A stretch of DNA of 64,000 nucleotides, from assembly GCF_002095435.2 (NCBI RefSeq), contig NZ_MJEJ02000033.1, positions 1 through 64,000 of the forward strand, given 5' to 3'. The stretch is from Williamsia sp. 1138 (GTDB taxonomy: Bacteria > Actinomycetota > Actinomycetes > Mycobacteriales > Mycobacteriaceae). Shown piece after piece: positions 62,901-64,000 of the stretch; position 1 is the first letter of the stretch; each line of letters begins with the position of its first letter. The notes under the pieces were generated by a model. The model had not been told where the DNA came from. It did not search any database and saw nothing but the letters and a program-made list of their open reading frames with translations. The position numbers were made by a program, and so were the translations under genes.

Positions 62901-64000
62901 CGCAAGGAGTTCGGACAGTGCCCGACACGGCGGTGGTGCGGATCCGTCACGATGTCTGTCCACCGCGACCCTGATTCTGCCGATCGGCGTATCTGCCGGT
63001 GAGGCGCAGATCTGCTCCAGAAGCGCGATCAAGTTGTCACGGTGTTGTAGCACCGACGACGAATCGTGGCAGTGTGGGTTGGCCTCTAAATCGATCGTCT
63101 CCGGATGCCCGGCACCGCTGGGATAGATGTTGACGTTCAAGTCGGAGACCGGGCCGGTGGTCAAGACGTGGTAGGCGGCAGTGAGTTCGTCACCGAGATG
63201 TATGAGGTCCTTATCAGGAAAGATGTTCAGAACCGGTCCCGCATATGTCATCACGCTGCTGACAGGGCCTCGGTCGCGGAGCATCTGTTCATACCGATAC
63301 ATCTGATGCCGGAGCGCACCTGCCACGGCGCCGGACACGGACACCACCAGATCCGACAGGGTCATCGACTCTCGCACCTCGAGCACAAGCGGAACCAGAT
63401 TCGACACCGTTCCCGCATTGCGCCGCGCCGTGCCGGTCATCCGCGCTGCGACCGGCACCATCATCGCCACCACCGACCGGCCCGATGCCCGGGCCAGGTA
63501 GAGGCTCAAGGCCGCCACGATGATGGCGGTCCTGTTGTGGCGCGGCCGCTCGGCGGCACTGGCCAGTGCCTTCGCCAGCTCCGGAGACAGGGTCCCGGTT
63601 GCGCGAATGGGGTCGGCTGAGGGCGGCGCCGACCGGCGGGCCAACGTCACCGGCGCCGGCAACGAGCCCAGCACCCCGGCCCAGTATTCGCGATCGCGTT
63701 CACAACGCGGTGACGCACGATAGGCCGACTCGTACTCGGCAACAGCCAGATGGTAATCGGTTGGCGTGCAACCGTTGTGCGAAGCGGCATCCGAAAGTGT
63801 CTCCCGCGCAACACGTGCCCGGTAGTCGGCGGCGATACGGGTGAGTAGGACGTACGCGCCGTATCCGTCGAGCACGATATGGTGAGCACGCGAGAACAGA
63901 AACCAGCGGTGATCAGATACCCGCAGCAGCGCCGACCGGATCAGGTGGCCTGAATCGAGTGGCAGCGGAGCGCGGCACCACTCACCCATGGTCGCGTGCG
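59925..64000 (-). CDS. Non-ribosomal peptide synthetase, 3' part (C-A-PCP-C)
   Basis: At least 1,357 residues of an NRPS whose start lies beyond the window. Visible order: end of a condensation domain with HHIVLDG (about 63885), adenylation domain (about 62960-61460) with YLIFTSGSTGTPKGVVV, YGPTETTCSV, YRTGDRAAW and PAGKVDR, carrier domain with GGDSLSA (about 61340), and a final condensation domain with HHLFVDGWS (about 60820) that runs to the stop. There is no thioesterase or reductase. By hand alignment the A-domain pocket reads about D-T-V-F-I-G-A-C-S-K, which I cannot assign. The product is unknown. Confidence 0.92.
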   Translation of the reverse strand, partial: HATMGEWCRAPLPLDSGHLIRSALLRVSDHRWFLFSRAHHIVLDGYGAYVLLTRIAADYRARVARETLSDAASHNGCTPTDYHLAVAEYESAYRASPRCERDREYWAGVLGSLPAPVTLARRSAPPSADPIRATGTLSPELAKALASAAERPRHNRTAIIVAALSLYLARASGRSVVAMMVPVAARMTGTARRNAGTVSNLVPLVLEVRESMTLSDLVVSVSGAVAGALRHQMYRYEQMLRDRGPVSSVMTYAGPVLNIFPDKDLIHLGDELTAAYHVLTTGPVSDLNVNIYPSGAGHPETIDLEANPHCHDSSSVLQHRDNLIALLEQICASPADTPIGRIRVAVDRHRDGSAPPPCRALSELLATHHRSARPAVVESGTILSHSDLARAVDLLATTLRARTIGPEDRVAVMLSRSVSEVIAFHAVAAVGACYVPIDSRYPRVRQELVLTESAATILLCSSATPPDNLPDIETLRLGPRGEHDERVGGPARVCAPSPHLAAYLIFTSGSTGTPKGVVVTGTGLSALATEICRSYGLSPKSVVAHMASPAFDTAVVEMLSAAISGAALLIVPDTIVGGADLAKHLTDHGVSHVFLTPGVLATLDPADIPTVTHIIVGGDVCPPEVIAQFAERATVRCAYGPTETTCSVTMTDPVVPESISSLPLPIGRPMSGVRVQILDRDLRPVPPAVGGDLYVSGPAVARGYLDRTGLTAANFVADPTGTGGDRMYRTGDRAAWRADGSLDFLGRTDHQVKIRGNRVEPAEIDAVLRAQAGVKAAITVAVQHRRSTQLASYVAATSPSPTSNTLRESVDAALPPYMVPSSITFVDEIPLTPAGKVDRTALPAPSYLASSPFRAPGDDRERHVVAAFESATGAVLVGADDDFFELGGDSLSATGLVAQLNSGAAASLTVRDVFEYRTPAALARRLGTRSAELSTLRSDDSPGPHVFAPPQRNVDLDGPVAGALIPFVVQIAAELDLRAMNRAACTVVRRHAMLRSRHAAGGVVIDTADSADIVVPLTDSDASVAEFLDTAIDPATDHPIRLGMCVSAGTTTIAVCAHHLFVDGWSLGIIARDLAAAYSESVADSEPPHRDAGAVSYVDYISWANRRLGDVGDPESLHRRQLEFWKSELVSISGPFATPSDRPRPTTWNPDGARVRVWFDDLWPSIRSIAAVHAVSTTTVLRASLARLLCRRAGADVVAVGALTSGRIDDRLDDVVGMFVNTVPVVCPADHGDVSAHLATVASAEVRAMSNADIPFVDVVRAMWPKKNAAHPIFQVMLTVENGTPTTTLVDRAIRSGLVVTPRPPAIAKCDMHVAVTDGEDGYVEVLYPVSMWEEPTLIAMVHSWFADLRHYPGALS

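Overview
The window is high-GC, densely coded actinobacterial chromosome. A block from metG through pabB, rsmI and pmt to arcA (2912-11742) has the same gene order and relative orientations as the Mycobacterium tuberculosis stretch from Rv1007c to Rv1001, as I recall it. A fused SulP/carbonic-anhydrase gene, an Rv0121c-like PPOX gene and an Lsr2-type protein also fit the order Mycobacteriales. A Gordonia- or Rhodococcus-like organism is my inference; no rRNA or other marker is present to prove it.

Layout. 1-1760: an IS3-family insertion sequence cut by the window edge, followed by an imperfect direct repeat. 1760-11742: mostly housekeeping genes (F420-type oxidoreductase, MetG, PabB, RsmI, protein O-mannosyltransferase, arginine deiminase) with a BCCT osmolyte transporter set between pmt and arcA. 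11762-18351: transporters, an MpaB-like protein, a molybdopterin oxidoreductase and a TetR/MFS pair with a perfect 20-bp operator. 18352-21892: a reductive pyrimidine (or hydantoin) degradation operon preceded by five tandem 17-bp repeats. 21923-28234: a clavaminate-synthase-like oxygenase, a VOC protein, a SoxR/FMN reductase/MFS unit, a universal stress protein and a DUF5994 protein. 28360-38050: acyl-CoA synthetase with a divergent LuxR-type regulator, a TetR-controlled ABC exporter, SulP-carbonic anhydrase and a Cys/Met-metabolism PLP enzyme.

Two accessory regions stand out. At 39426-46571, two divergent operons encode an NMT1/SsuA-type ABC importer, two separate isopenicillin-N-synthase-family dioxygenases, a cytosine-deaminase-like amidohydrolase and an FCD-type GntR regulator. 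They share a promoter region holding three related CATGCA palindromes and look like an uncharacterised uptake and oxidation pathway for a small, perhaps N-heterocyclic, compound. At 46655-52707, a type III polyketide synthase with an intact Cys-His-Asn triad diverges from a tightly coupled operon of a GT1 glycosyltransferase, an aromatic-ring FAD monooxygenase, a secreted lipoprotein lipase and a paired small multidrug resistance exporter. This is a compact candidate cluster for a hydroxylated, glycosylated aromatic polyketide.

The right end carries an EamA exporter overlapping a transketolase/AceE-like gene tail to tail, a DJ-1/PfpI protein, a luciferase-like oxidoreductase, an Lsr2 paralogue with a strong terminator, and the 3' part of a non-ribosomal peptide synthetase (C-A-PCP-C, no thioesterase) running off the window. 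Several convergent gene pairs are separated by long, GC-rich inverted repeats. No tRNA, rRNA or CRISPR array was seen.
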